Assembly: GCA_016781505.1 (NCBI GenBank)
Contig: JADDQF010000054.1
Span: 22,201-86,200 of the forward strand
Origin: a bacterium
GTDB taxonomy: Bacteria; Chloroflexota; Chloroflexia; Chloroflexales; Kallotenuaceae
Length of the DNA: 64,000 bases
Direction: 5' to 3'
A program made the position numbers and the translations under genes. Under the pieces are notes generated by a model. It was given only the letters and a program-made list of their open reading frames with translations, searched no databases and was not told the DNA's origin. Below are positions 26,096-34,891 of this stretch, one piece after another. The stretch's first letter is position 1, and every line of letters begins with the position of its first letter.

Positions 26096-27286
26096 TTACG
26101 CTTCCGAATGATTAGCCACGAGCGCTTCCTGACCCACAGCGCGTGTGGGCGCATCCGCCAACGCTTGCTTGAGATCGGTGAGCAGATCAGCCACATCCTC
26201 GATGCCGACCGACAAACGCACCAGACCGGCTGGCACTTCCAGCTTGGAGCCGGTAACACTCGCATGGGTCATCGCCGCTGGCATCTCGATCAGGCTTTCA
26301 ACGCCGCCCAGGCTTTCGGCAAGGGTAAACAGCTTGGTGCGTCGCACCATCTCACGCCCGGCTGCCTCGCCGCCGCACAAAATCAGCGAGATCATGCCGC
26401 CAAAGCACTGCATCTGCTGCCGTGCCAGCTCGTACTGCGGGTGGCTGGGCAGGCCGGGATAGATCACACGCTCCACGGCTGGATGCTGCTCCAAGAACCG
26501 CGCGACTTCAAACGCATTGCGCTCGTGCTCGCGCATACGCACGGCCAATGTCTTCACGCCCCGCAGCACCAACCATGAGTCGAACGCACCTGGAACCGCG
26601 CCGGCCGCATTTTGCAGAAACTTCAGGCGTTCGTAGGCCTGCTCATGGGAGGTAATAATGGCGCCGCCGACAACATCGGAATGGCCGCCAAGATACTTGG
26701 TGGTGGAATGCAGCACAATGTCCGCGCCAAGCGCGAGCGGCTGCTGGCCATATGGCGAGGCAAACGTATTGTCGACCACGGTAAGCGCGCCGTGTTGGCG
26801 GGCAAGTGCGCTGATCGCCCGAATATCGGCCAGCTTCACCAGCGGATTGGTCGGCGTTTCCAGCCAAACCATGCGTGTTTCCGGCCGCAGTGCCGCGCGG
26901 ACCTCGTCCGGGTTGGCCATATCCACAAAATCAAAGACAAGTCCAAACTCGGTCATGACCCGCTGGAACAAGCGATAGGTACCGCCATACACATCGTCGC
27001 CCACGATCACATGATCGCCTGCCTTGAGCATCAGCATCAAGGTGGTGGTGGCGCCCAGACCGGACGCAAAGGCGAGCGCGTAGGTGCCGCCTTCCAGGGC
27101 CGCTAAACAGGCGTGCAAGGCGGTACGAGTTGGATTATCGGTGCGCGAGTACTCGTAGCCCTTATGCACGCCAACCTCAGACTGGGCATAGGTTGAGGTT
27201 TGATAGATCGGAACAATCACGCTGCCGGTTTCGGGGTCAGGCTCCTGGCCGGCATGAATGGCTCGCGTGGCAAATCCGTAATCCAC
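26096..27286 (-). CDS. Cystathionine gamma-synthase/lyase family PLP enzyme
   Basis: A 396-residue fold-type I PLP enzyme of the Cys/Met metabolism family. Features are IYQTSTYAQ, YEYSRTDNPTRTALHACLAALEGG near residue 45, FASGLGATTTLM, DDVYGGTYRLF, LETPTNP, VVDNTFASPYGQQPL and the PLP lysine in STTKYLGGHSDVVGG near residue 205. Sequence alone does not separate cystathionine gamma-synthase (MetB), gamma-lyase or methionine gamma-lyase; MetB/MetC-like lyase is most likely. GTG at 27286 follows CAGGAGGATAAC. The leader of about 100 nt shows no recognised SAM riboswitch. Confidence 0.92.
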   Translation of the reverse strand: MDYGFATRAIHAGQEPDPETGSVIVPIYQTSTYAQSEVGVHKGYEYSRTDNPTRTALHACLAALEGGTYALAFASGLGATTTLMLMLKAGDHVIVGDDVYGGTYRLFQRVMTEFGLVFDFVDMANPDEVRAALRPETRMVWLETPTNPLVKLADIRAISALARQHGALTVVDNTFASPYGQQPLALGADIVLHSTTKYLGGHSDVVGGAIITSHEQAYERLKFLQNAAGAVPGAFDSWLVLRGVKTLAVRMREHERNAFEVARFLEQHPAVERVIYPGLPSHPQYELARQQMQCFGGMISLILCGGEAAGREMVRRTKLFTLAESLGGVESLIEMPAAMTHASVTGSKLEVPAGLVRLSVGIEDVADLLTDLKQALADAPTRAVGQEALVANHSEA

Positions 27287-27396
27287 GTTATCCTCCTGAG
27301 CCGTGACCTGGCACGGCTGTTTAGCGTATGATCTTCAGCAGCACGGTTAAAGCCACCGCACACTCGTGATGGCGCACAACCGCTGGCTGTACCTCG

Positions 27397-27405
27397 ATTA
27401 TAGCA
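27397..27405 (-). promoter_or_regulatory. Extended -10 promoter element ahead of the PLP-enzyme gene
   Basis: On the minus strand TGCTATAAT, an extended -10. It would give a 5' leader of roughly 100 nt before the GTG at 27286. No matching -35 is seen, as is common for extended -10 promoters. Confidence 0.45.
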
Positions 27406-27433
27406 CGCGCAACTTGTCGCGAAAGGAGGAGCT

Positions 27434-27928
27434 ATGCGCTTGTTGGCAGTGTTGGAAAATCCCTGGTGTTTGACCAGCATGTTGCTGCTGATTGTGCTGC
27501 TCGTTGTGGCGGCAGCTCTTGTTTCACGTGAGCGGGCACGAGCTGCTGGTGTGCGGCAGCCCATGCAAGCAACGGCACCGCGGCCGCCCCGACTGCATCA
27601 AATCACCGCGACGGCACCGTTCGAGGCGCTGCAAGCGCTTGGCGAGCGGCTGGCGGAAATCCAACGGCATTTGCCACCCGGCTCTGAAGACGCGCGCTGG
27701 CTGCAAAGCTACCGCAACGATCTGCGCAATGTGCAGGATGAGGTGTACTGGGGCTTGTTTAGTGCGTCCGACAGCGACCGGACACACCTGCTTCAACGGC
27801 TCGACCAGGAGGTGGGCCAGCTTGAACGCATCGTCGGGGAGCGGCTGTCTGCCACCCTGAGTGCAACCACCGACCGGAGTGCGCTGCATGCACAGCTCGA
27901 TCAGCTACGCCAAGTGGTTAGTCGATGA
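27434..27928 (+). CDS. Single-pass membrane protein of unknown function
   Basis: A 164-residue protein with one N-terminal helix (about 15-34, LLLIVLLVVAAALVS). A mostly helical, charged cytoplasmic part follows (FEALQALGERLAEIQR, LLQRLDQEVGQLERIVGERL), likely coiled coil. ATG at 27434 is preceded by AAAGGAGGAG, a strong site. It is transcribed away from the PLP-enzyme gene and towards fur. I recognise no family. Confidence 0.65.
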   Translation: MRLLAVLENPWCLTSMLLLIVLLVVAAALVSRERARAAGVRQPMQATAPRPPRLHQITATAPFEALQALGERLAEIQRHLPPGSEDARWLQSYRNDLRNVQDEVYWGLFSASDSDRTHLLQRLDQEVGQLERIVGERLSATLSATTDRSALHAQLDQLRQVVSR

Positions 27929-27994
27929 AGGAGTAGGCGAGAAAACAAGGCTGACACGCTGATCGCGGGGGCTCATCGAGCGGACAGTGTACGC

Positions 27995-28435
27995 TTAGAC
28001 GCGCTCGTTGTTGGCGCGTTGACAGCCGCGGCACACGCCAAAAGCTTCCAGCCAGTGGCCTTCGATCCGAAAGTTGAGCCGCTCGGCCAGTCCACCCAGC
28101 AAGCTTTCGATCTCGCAGCCCTGAAATGCCGTCACCATGCCGCAGCGCCGGCACACCAGATGATGTTGATGCCCCGGCTCGGCTACCACATAGCCATGCT
28201 CTCCTTCCGGCCGATGGACCAGACTTAGCCACTGGTAGTTGTGGAGTAATTCCAGCGTGCGGTACACGGTGGCACGGCCGACATGCACACCGGCCTTCTG
28301 GAGATCGGCAATCAATTCCTCCGAAGTGAAAGGAACGGAGTACCGCAAAATATAATCAAGAATGGCGCGGCGCGGTCCCGTCAAACGATGCCCTTCGTCG
28401 GCCAGATGTGCAACAACGCGTTCGGTCCAACCCAC
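27995..28435 (-). CDS. Fur family transcriptional regulator
   Basis: A 146-residue repressor. The winged-helix part (about 10-85) contains LTGPRRAILDYIL and VGRATVYRTLELL. The metal-binding dimer domain has GHQHHLVCRRCG (His cluster plus the first CxxC) and VCRGCQ (second CxxC, structural zinc). Which metal it senses (Fe, Zn or Mn) is not readable. GTG at 28435 follows AAAGGATAGATT. It diverges from a metal-type ABC importer whose spacer holds palindromes, so it probably represses that operon and perhaps itself. Confidence 0.92.
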   Translation of the reverse strand: MGWTERVVAHLADEGHRLTGPRRAILDYILRYSVPFTSEELIADLQKAGVHVGRATVYRTLELLHNYQWLSLVHRPEGEHGYVVAEPGHQHHLVCRRCGMVTAFQGCEIESLLGGLAERLNFRIEGHWLEAFGVCRGCQRANNERV

Positions 28436-28506
28436 AATCTATCCTTTGGTGCGCGGGATCTAGCTGGATTTATTGTACCACGGCTAGCCGATGAGGCACA
28501 TATCTC

Positions 28507-28547
28507 TTGAAAGCATATCTCATTTTCAAAAACTTCCAATGATCATT
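28507..28547. promoter_or_regulatory. Candidate Fur-family operator(s) between fur and the metal ABC operon
   Basis: Two inverted repeats in an A+T-rich pocket. One is TTGAAA (28507-28512) and TTTCAA (28524-28529) separated by 11 bp. The other is the perfect 10-bp palindrome AATGATCATT (28538-28547), which resembles the core of Fur/Zur boxes. They lie 25-65 bp upstream of the importer's -35 and between the two divergent start sites. Confidence 0.45.
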
Positions 28548-28571
28548 CTTAACGCCCTGCGGCACCTGTAT

Positions 28572-28600
28572 TTGACGCAAAACTTGATGTACCGTATAGT
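28572..28600 (+). promoter_or_regulatory. Sigma70-type promoter of the metal ABC importer operon
   Basis: TTGACG (28572-28577), a 17-bp spacer and TATAGT (28595-28600). The predicted +1 is near 28607, about 45 nt before the ATG at 28652. Confidence 0.65.
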
Positions 28601-28651
28601 GTAGTGATACAAAATATCAAAAAGATTCAGTCTATTGATCGTGTGCATGCT

Positions 28652-29440
28652 ATGTCAACTGCCGCAACTGCATCAGCTCCAAACCACACCCAGCCCGCCG
28701 TTAGCGTCGAGCACATCACCGTGGCGTACGGCGCGCAGGTTGTAATCGACGATGTTTCCCTGACACTGCCACCGGCGCAGATCATCGGCTTGATCGGGCC
28801 GAATGGCGCCGGCAAAACAACGTTGTTGAAAGCCATTGTGGGCGCGCAGCGGGTGCTCAAAGGCCAGGTGCGGGTGCTTGGCCAGCCGATCAACGCGGTT
28901 CGTCAGCGGGTGGCGTATGTACCCCAGCGTGGCGATGTGGACTGGAGCTTTCCCCTCAGCGTGCTGGATGTCGTGCTGATGGGACGGTATGGCCGGCTCG
29001 GGCTTTGGCGTCGTCCCGGTAGCCACGACCGGGAGCTCGCCTTGCATGCCTTGGAGCAGGTACGACTGGTCAAACGCCGTTCGTGTCAGATCGGGGAGCT
29101 GTCCGGGGGCCAGCAGCAGCGCGTCTTTTTGGCGCGGGCATTGGTTCAAGAGGCCGATCTGTTACTGCTCGACGAGCCGTTCAACGGCATCGACACCACA
29201 ACCCAGAGCGTTATTTTTGATCTGCTGTGCGCCCAACGGAGGTTGGGCCGGACCGTATTTTTGTCGACGCATGATCTGCATTCGGTCGAGCAGAACTGTG
29301 ACCAGCTCGTCGCATTCAATCGACGGGTGGTTGCGTTTGGACCCGTGGATCAGGTGTTTACCGGGCCGGTGCTGCACTCTACCTTTGGCTCGAATGTGGC
29401 TGTGGTGGGCGAGCACCAGACGCTCGTGATTCGGCAGTAA
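28652..29440 (+). CDS. Metal ABC transporter ATP-binding protein (ZnuC/MntB-like)
   Basis: A 262-residue ABC ATPase. It has Walker A GPNGAGKTT (near residue 52), the Q-loop region YVPQRGDVDWSFPLSV typical of the manganese/zinc/iron importer class, the signature LSGGQQQRVFLARAL, Walker B LLLLDEPF and the switch His in STHDLHS. ATG at 28652 is used; an in-frame GTG at 28604 would overlap the promoter. Two permease genes follow. The operon diverges from a Fur-family gene, which supports metal uptake. Confidence 0.93.
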   Translation: MSTAATASAPNHTQPAVSVEHITVAYGAQVVIDDVSLTLPPAQIIGLIGPNGAGKTTLLKAIVGAQRVLKGQVRVLGQPINAVRQRVAYVPQRGDVDWSFPLSVLDVVLMGRYGRLGLWRRPGSHDRELALHALEQVRLVKRRSCQIGELSGGQQQRVFLARALVQEADLLLLDEPFNGIDTTTQSVIFDLLCAQRRLGRTVFLSTHDLHSVEQNCDQLVAFNRRVVAFGPVDQVFTGPVLHSTFGSNVAVVGEHQTLVIRQ

Positions 29441-29501
29441 CCATCACCTTTACCTCCAAAGAACGTTGCTTGCCTGCAAGCAAGCCCGCCGATTATAGCC
29501 T

Positions 29502-30356
29502 ATGCCCAACCTGTTTGAGCTGCAAACCTATCTTGAGCCCTTGCGCCTCCACCTGGTACAGCGCGGCCTGCTGGCTGCACTGATCGTCGCCATTCTTTGT
29601 GGGGTGATGGGCGCCTTTGTGGTGACTCGCGGCCTGGCCTTTCTGGGCGACGCGCTCGGTCATGCCGTGTTTCCTGGTGTAGTGATCGCCTACCTGCTCA
29701 ACTTCAACCTGCTTGCCGGCGGACTTGTCGCGGGCGTGCTGACCACGATCGGGATTAGCTTGGTGAGTCGCAGCCGGCAAATCCGGGAAAGCACGGCGAT
29801 TGGTATTTTCTACACGGTCATGTTTGCATTTGGCGCGTTGCTGTTGCAGCAAAGCCGCTCGGCTAGCGCCGCATTAAGTGAGCTGTTGATCGGCAATGTG
29901 CTGGCGGTGCGAACGGAGGATTTGGTACTGACCGGTAGTATCGGGGCGGTGGTCTTGTTGATCGTCGGGGTGATGTACAAAGAGCTGGTGCTTGTCTCGT
30001 TCGATCCCGCGCTTGCGGCGGCGTTGGGGCGGAATGTCCCACTCACCAACGCGTTGCTCTTTGTTCTGCTGGGAGTCACAATCGTGGCCGCGCTGCAAAC
30101 CGTGGGCAACGTCCTGGTGGTCGCGCTGCTGGTTGTGCCGGCGGCAACGGCCCGGCTGGTTGCGAAGCCGCTGCCGGCGATCATGGGCGTGGCGGCCGTG
30201 ATCGGGGCCTTGGCCACAGTGAGCGGCGTGTACATCTCATACTACGCCAACATCGCATCCGGCGGCGCGATCGTGCTGTGCGCCTGCCTCGTTTTCTTTT
30301 TTACGCTGCTGGTGCAGGCCGGCCGCGACCGCTGGCAGCGACGAGGTGCGCAGTGA
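29502..30356 (+). CDS. Metal ABC transporter permease, first copy
   Basis: A 284-residue permease of the ABC-3 (ZnuB/MntC/TroC) family with about eight helices. It includes the conserved FVVTRGLAFLGDALGHAVFPGVV near residue 35 and the C-terminal VGNVLVVALLVVPAATARL. It has 61 bp of spacing from the ATPase gene and ends in a 4-bp GTGA overlap with the second permease gene. The two probably form a heterodimeric channel. Confidence 0.92.
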   Translation: MPNLFELQTYLEPLRLHLVQRGLLAALIVAILCGVMGAFVVTRGLAFLGDALGHAVFPGVVIAYLLNFNLLAGGLVAGVLTTIGISLVSRSRQIRESTAIGIFYTVMFAFGALLLQQSRSASAALSELLIGNVLAVRTEDLVLTGSIGAVVLLIVGVMYKELVLVSFDPALAAALGRNVPLTNALLFVLLGVTIVAALQTVGNVLVVALLVVPAATARLVAKPLPAIMGVAAVIGALATVSGVYISYYANIASGGAIVLCACLVFFFTLLVQAGRDRWQRRGAQ

Positions 30357-31237
30357 GCGGTCTGTTTGATCCCGCGACCTTTCTGCTGCCGTTACAACAG
30401 CCATTCATGCAGAACGCGCTGGTGGCGGTTGTGCTGGTAGGCCTGCTGTGCGCACTAATCGGCACCTTTGTGGTGCTGCGCGGGCTGGCGTTTGTGGGCG
30501 AAGCGATGCGCCACGCGATCTTCGTGGGGGTGGTGCTCTCGTTTTTGCTGGGCGGCAGCTTGCTGGGCGGCGCACTGCTGGTCGCGCTCCTGGTGGCCTG
30601 GCTGATCGGCGTGCTTGGCCGCCAACAGAGGATTGGCGAAGACACCGCCATTGGCGTACTCTTTTCGGCCTCGTTTGCGCTCGGCATCGTGCTGCTGAAC
30701 TTCGCCCGCACGGGTGTCCGCGACCTCGCCACAATGTTGCTCGGCAACGTCCTTGGGATTGCTCCCTTTGACCTGGCGCTGACCGCTGGTGTTGTGGTCG
30801 TGGCACTGGTAATCATCGGCGTTTTTTTCAAAGAGCTGGTGTTAGTTGCCTTCGATCCGGCGCTTGCACTAGCCCAAGGTCGTTCGGTGGTGGTGTGGGA
30901 CGGATTGCTGCTGGTGCTGCTGGCCCTGGCTCTCACAACCGCCTTTCAAACGGTGGGCAACCTGCTGGTGCTTGCACTGCTGCTGGCACCGGCCACAACA
31001 GCCCGCCTGCTCACCCGGCGGATCGGGCCCATGATCGGAGTGGCGATGGTCGTAGCTGTCAGTTCGGGCATTGTCGGCCTGTATATCTCGTATTGGCGCA
31101 ATGTTCCGACCGGTCCAACGATTGTACTGGTGTGTGGCGCCGTTTTTGGTATCACGCTCCTTTGCGCGCCCGAGCATGGTGTCATGCGCAACGTCGCCCG
31201 CCAATGGCGACTACGGCGTTCAGTTCCCCCGGCATGA
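30353..31237 (+). CDS. Metal ABC transporter permease, second copy
   Basis: A 294-residue ABC-3 family permease parallel to its neighbour: FVVLRGLAFVGEAMRHAIFVGVV, TVGNLLVLALLLAPATTARLL, about eight helices. GTG at 30353 overlaps the previous stop (GTGA) and follows GAGGTG; the longer frame from 30278 would lie inside the first permease. No periplasmic metal-binding (SBP, cluster A-I) gene is encoded nearby, so the binding protein must be elsewhere. Confidence 0.91.
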   Translation: MSGLFDPATFLLPLQQPFMQNALVAVVLVGLLCALIGTFVVLRGLAFVGEAMRHAIFVGVVLSFLLGGSLLGGALLVALLVAWLIGVLGRQQRIGEDTAIGVLFSASFALGIVLLNFARTGVRDLATMLLGNVLGIAPFDLALTAGVVVVALVIIGVFFKELVLVAFDPALALAQGRSVVVWDGLLLVLLALALTTAFQTVGNLLVLALLLAPATTARLLTRRIGPMIGVAMVVAVSSGIVGLYISYWRNVPTGPTIVLVCGAVFGITLLCAPEHGVMRNVARQWRLRRSVPPA

Positions 31238-31354
31238 GCATCCCTGACTCCATGAATAAACCGAACCAGCAAGCCTGTCTTTAAACCAAACGAGCTCCGC
31301 ACAAGCCCGTGCTACAATTGGAACAATGATCGATCCTTGTGAGCGGAGCAGTGC

Positions 31355-32128
31355 ATGACCAATGGCACCGGGCAGCCGTTAATCACGGCACAAGGCCTAC
31401 GGAAAGAGTTTAACGGCAAGGTCGCGGTGGCAGGTGTGGATCTCAACGTCTACGGTGGCGAGATTTTTGGCTTTCTCGGCCCGAACGGCGCGGGTAAAAC
31501 CACAACCATTAAAATGTTGATCGGGCTGCTGCGTCCAAGCAGCGGCAATGCGTTTATCGGCACGCACGATATTCATGCTCATCCTATTCCGGCCAAAGCG
31601 CTGCTAGGCTACGTGCCCGACGAACCGGCGCTGCCTGACAAGCTGACCGCACGTGAGTTTTTTCAGTTTGTCGGCGGGCTGTACCGCATTCCACCAGCAC
31701 ATGTGGAACGCCGCGGCACCGAGCTTCTCCGACTGTTCGATTTGCAAGACCATGCGGACGAGCTGCTGGGCGGCTTCTCGCATGGAATGCGCCAAAAGAC
31801 CGCGCTCGCCGGGGCGCTGTTGCACGATCCCAAAGTGCTTTTTTTGGATGAGCCCACCGTCGGACTTGATCCGCGCAGCGCCCGGCTGATCAAGGATATT
31901 TTGCGTCAGCTCGCCGCGCGCGGCACGGCGGTCTTTTTGACAACGCATATTCTGGAGATCGCCGAGCGGCTGTGTGACCGGGTTGCCATTATTGCGGGGG
32001 GGCGGGTGATCGCCGCGGGATCGCTCAACGAGCTGCGCCAAGGCAGCACCGGCCAGTCATTGGAAGATATTTTCTTGTCGCTCACCGGCGGAGCAGAGTA
32101 CGCCGAGATCGCCGAAGTGCTTGCCTAG
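31355..32128 (+). CDS. ABC-2 type transporter ATP-binding protein
   Basis: A 257-residue ATPase of the exporter (CcmA/DRA) class. It has Walker A GPNGAGKTTT near residue 44, YVPDEPALPDKLTAREFF, signature FSHGMRQKTALAGALL (LSGG replaced by FSHG, normal for this class), Walker B VLFLDEPTVGLDP and TTHILEIAERLCDR. ATG at 31355 follows GCGGAGC. The membrane partner starts 74 bp downstream. The exported substrate is unknown. Confidence 0.93.
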   Translation: MTNGTGQPLITAQGLRKEFNGKVAVAGVDLNVYGGEIFGFLGPNGAGKTTTIKMLIGLLRPSSGNAFIGTHDIHAHPIPAKALLGYVPDEPALPDKLTAREFFQFVGGLYRIPPAHVERRGTELLRLFDLQDHADELLGGFSHGMRQKTALAGALLHDPKVLFLDEPTVGLDPRSARLIKDILRQLAARGTAVFLTTHILEIAERLCDRVAIIAGGRVIAAGSLNELRQGSTGQSLEDIFLSLTGGAEYAEIAEVLA

Positions 32129-32202
32129 TGGTCGAAGGGTACAAGCCAGAAGTTGGCGCATCCTGACTTTTGGCTGTGCGCTGCGAACCTCCATCTGCTG
32201 CT

Positions 32203-33915
32203 ATGCGCTCCAACACTTCAAACCCAGGAACTCCATCCGTGCTCGGCGGGACATGGACCATCTTGCGCGCGCGCGCCCAGGTGGCGCGTAACACATTTTG
32301 GCGCGGCAAAATTGTCCGCAAAATATTGACCGTGCTCCTGCTGGTGCTGATGATCGGCGTGTCGTACGGTCTATACCGCTTCAGCGGCTTTGTGGTGCGT
32401 GGACTGCGCATCCTAGCCGCACGCGAAGCAACTCGCGATCTGTTTGCGCAGATCGGCAGCCTCGACCGAATTTTTGCTGCTGTGCCAAGCCTGACGCTCA
32501 CATCGTTTGCCATACCCATGCTGCTCAGCAGCGTTTCGTTCGCCTTATCCACGTTGTATCTCGCGCGCGATCTCGAGTCGCTCCTGGTGACGCCGGTACC
32601 TGTTCGGTCCGTATTTTTAGCACGCTTTCTTGAAGGCCTGGTTCCCACCTATACAATCCTCTTCGTGCTGCTTGCGCCCGCCTTGTTCGGCTACGGCCAG
32701 GCGCTGGGCTATGGCTGGGGCTTTTTTGTGGCGCTGGTGGTTGTGCTGCTGTTTTTACCGTTCTTGCCCGTTAGCGTCGGCACGTTGCTCACCATGCTCC
32801 TGGTACGCGTCATCCCGGCCAAGCGCCTGCGGGATGTTCTGACCGTGATCGGCGGCTTGTTTGGGCTGGTTGTGTATATCGGTTCGCAGTCGCTGAATCG
32901 GGTGGCGCGCAACCTGGTAACGCCCACAACGGCCGAACAGCTGCTGCGCTTTGATCTTCCGTTTTTGCCGACATCGTGGGGCGCGCGGCTGCTGATCGCG
33001 GCCGGCCAAGGCGACCTGCAACAGGTGCTTGTGTTTGGGCTTGGATATGGGCTGGCAACAGTCGGACTGTTCGTGGTCTGCATCATTTTAGCCGAACGGC
33101 TGTATTACCACGGTGTTGTGAGCATGGCCGGAACGCAGGGCGGACGTGTGCGCCGACGACGTGTGAGCGCCAGTGGCGCAGGGTTGTTTCGCGGACCGAT
33201 TGGTGCGATCATCCGCAAAGACCTTCGGATCTTGCCGCGCGACCTGCAGCAGCTGTCGCAGCTGTTGTTTCCGCTGGCCATTGCGGCCTTTTGGGTTTGG
33301 CGCATACTCACCGACACGGACTTTACCAGCAGCGACCTTGGCTCGTCGCCAACCGTAGTGGATTACGGCCTGGTTGCCACCGGCATCTTTGTGTGCATGC
33401 TGATCGCCAGCCATCTCGGATTGACCGGCCTCAGCCGCGAAGGCAAGAACTACTGGCTGCTCCATCTAGCGCCGATCGATCCGTGGACGACGCTTTGGGC
33501 TAAGTGGCTGATCGCATGGCTGCCCTTTGGAGTTGTCGGCACCCTGTTTGTCGCACTCATTGGGCTGCTGCAGCGACCGTCGCCGGGGCAGCTGCTGCAG
33601 GACTGGCTCTTGTTCCTGCTGACGGGCGTGGGGGTGGCCGGGATTACGGCTGGTTTCGGAGCGGCATTTCCGCGCTTTGACTGGCAGCAGCCTAAGAAGA
33701 TGACGAGCGCCCGCGCAGGCTGCATCGGCGCGTTGCTGTACTTTATCTACACCGCCCTGATGCTCGGCTGCGTGGCTGGGCCAACCTTTCTGGGGCCACG
33801 CTTGGGCGCGTGGCTCTACGCAGCCGGTTGGGGTGCGGCAGTGCTGCTTACGGGGCTTGCGCTCTGGTTACCGCTGCTGTTGGGAGCGAGCCGCCTGCGC
33901 CGCCTCGACGTGTAA
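32203..33915 (+). CDS. ABC exporter membrane subunit (ABC-2 type)
   Basis: About 570 residues with roughly twelve helices, for example around LTVLLLVLMIGVSYGLYRFSG, LFVLLAPALFGYGQALGYGW and the C-terminal LTGLALWLPLLL. A cytoplasmic loop carries RVRRRRVSASGAGLFRGPIGAIIRKDLRILPRD, typical of large putative ABC exporters. The start is uncertain: I use ATG 32203 (MRSNTSN); TTG at 32170 is possible. It pairs with the preceding ATPase gene. No signal for substrate identity. Confidence 0.85.
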   Translation: MRSNTSNPGTPSVLGGTWTILRARAQVARNTFWRGKIVRKILTVLLLVLMIGVSYGLYRFSGFVVRGLRILAAREATRDLFAQIGSLDRIFAAVPSLTLTSFAIPMLLSSVSFALSTLYLARDLESLLVTPVPVRSVFLARFLEGLVPTYTILFVLLAPALFGYGQALGYGWGFFVALVVVLLFLPFLPVSVGTLLTMLLVRVIPAKRLRDVLTVIGGLFGLVVYIGSQSLNRVARNLVTPTTAEQLLRFDLPFLPTSWGARLLIAAGQGDLQQVLVFGLGYGLATVGLFVVCIILAERLYYHGVVSMAGTQGGRVRRRRVSASGAGLFRGPIGAIIRKDLRILPRDLQQLSQLLFPLAIAAFWVWRILTDTDFTSSDLGSSPTVVDYGLVATGIFVCMLIASHLGLTGLSREGKNYWLLHLAPIDPWTTLWAKWLIAWLPFGVVGTLFVALIGLLQRPSPGQLLQDWLLFLLTGVGVAGITAGFGAAFPRFDWQQPKKMTSARAGCIGALLYFIYTALMLGCVAGPTFLGPRLGAWLYAAGWGAAVLLTGLALWLPLLLGASRLRRLDV

Positions 33916-34064
33916 CGCGCTCTTCGATTAAATACCGGAGTGCCACCCTGCTGCGTTGACAGCATTGCCGCTGCCGATTATGCTGCGTATCATGCAAAAA
34001 GCCGTTCTGATACACGTCTAAGATGCTCCGAGCCGAGAATAACGCTGAGCCAGAAGGAACAGCC

Positions 34065-34643
34065 GTGGATGATCTGACGGCAGTGCCGCCGCCGACGATG
34101 GACGATGCAGCCCTGATGCTGCTGCTACAACAACGTTCCCCAGCCGGCTTGGCTCAACTATATGATCGTTATGGCCGGCTTGTGTACAGCTTGTCAGTGC
34201 GCATTGTGCAAGATCCGGGAACCGCCGAAGAAATTACCCAAGACGTTTTTCTCCGCTGTTGGAACAACAGCGACCGTTACCAATCAGCGCAGGGGAGTTT
34301 AGCAACGTGGCTGCTCACAATCACGCACCATCGCGCGATCGACGAGCTGCGCAGCCGCAGAAGCAAGGCGCAGCGCAACGAGGTTTCGGTTGACGATCTG
34401 CACTATCTGGCTTCGGGTGATCCAGCGCTGGACGATGCGCTGCTGCGTGACGAAGTGCATAAATCCCTCCGCAGTCTGCCCGCAGCCCAACGCGAGGCGA
34501 TCGAGCTGATTTATTGGAACGGTCTCAGCCGCCGGGAAGTGGCAGACAAGCTGGCCGTGCCGTTGGGCACGGTGCACACGCGCCTGAGGCTGGGCATGGA
34601 GAAGCTGCGCGACACCTTTAGCCGGTTGTTCAGCGACGAGTGA
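34065..34643 (+). CDS. ECF-type RNA polymerase sigma factor
   Basis: A 192-residue sigma-70 family protein of ECF size. Region 2 (about 15-85) has [32 protein letters not shown] and [21 protein letters not shown]. Region 4 (about 125-180) has [47 protein letters not shown] at 34065 follows AGAAGGA at good spacing; ATG at 34023 has no visible site. No anti-sigma factor or zinc-binding partner is encoded next to it, so it is an orphan here. Confidence 0.92.
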   Translation: MDDLTAVPPPTMDDAALMLLLQQRSPAGLAQLYDRYGRLVYSLSVRIVQDPGTAEEITQDVFLRCWNNSDRYQSAQGSLATWLLTITHHRAIDELRSRRSKAQRNEVSVDDLHYLASGDPALDDALLRDEVHKSLRSLPAAQREAIELIYWNGLSRREVADKLAVPLGTVHTRLRLGMEKLRDTFSRLFSDE

Positions 34644-34891
34644 ATGTCGCACACGGCTCAGCGATCCCACCTCCCCTGCACATCCACCTTTCACTGCCTG
34701 CGCCCTTGAACAAAAGCCTGCCAACGCGCTCTGTGCAAACGCGCCTTGAACCTGCCCCGTTCCCTCTTTTCCGCCGCGCCACTCCCAACAGGATGCGGCT
34801 CGAGCTATTCCCATCACTGTGCTGGACCGAATCCTGCTGCACGGGCTTGGTTTCATCTGAGCGATCCGAGTCAGACAGCGAGGACAGATAC

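Noticed and set aside
27287-27396. SAM or cobalamin riboswitch in the leader of the PLP-enzyme gene
   Set aside because: I could not find the conserved core of any known riboswitch by eye.
28604-28651. GTG at 28604 as start of the metal ABC ATPase
   Set aside because: It would begin right at the -10 region, upstream of the predicted transcription start.
34640-34891. In-frame upstream extension of the YyaL-type gene
   Set aside because: Family members start at [10 protein letters not shown]-like sequence and a good ribosome binding site precedes 34892; the extension is low quality and unlike any family.
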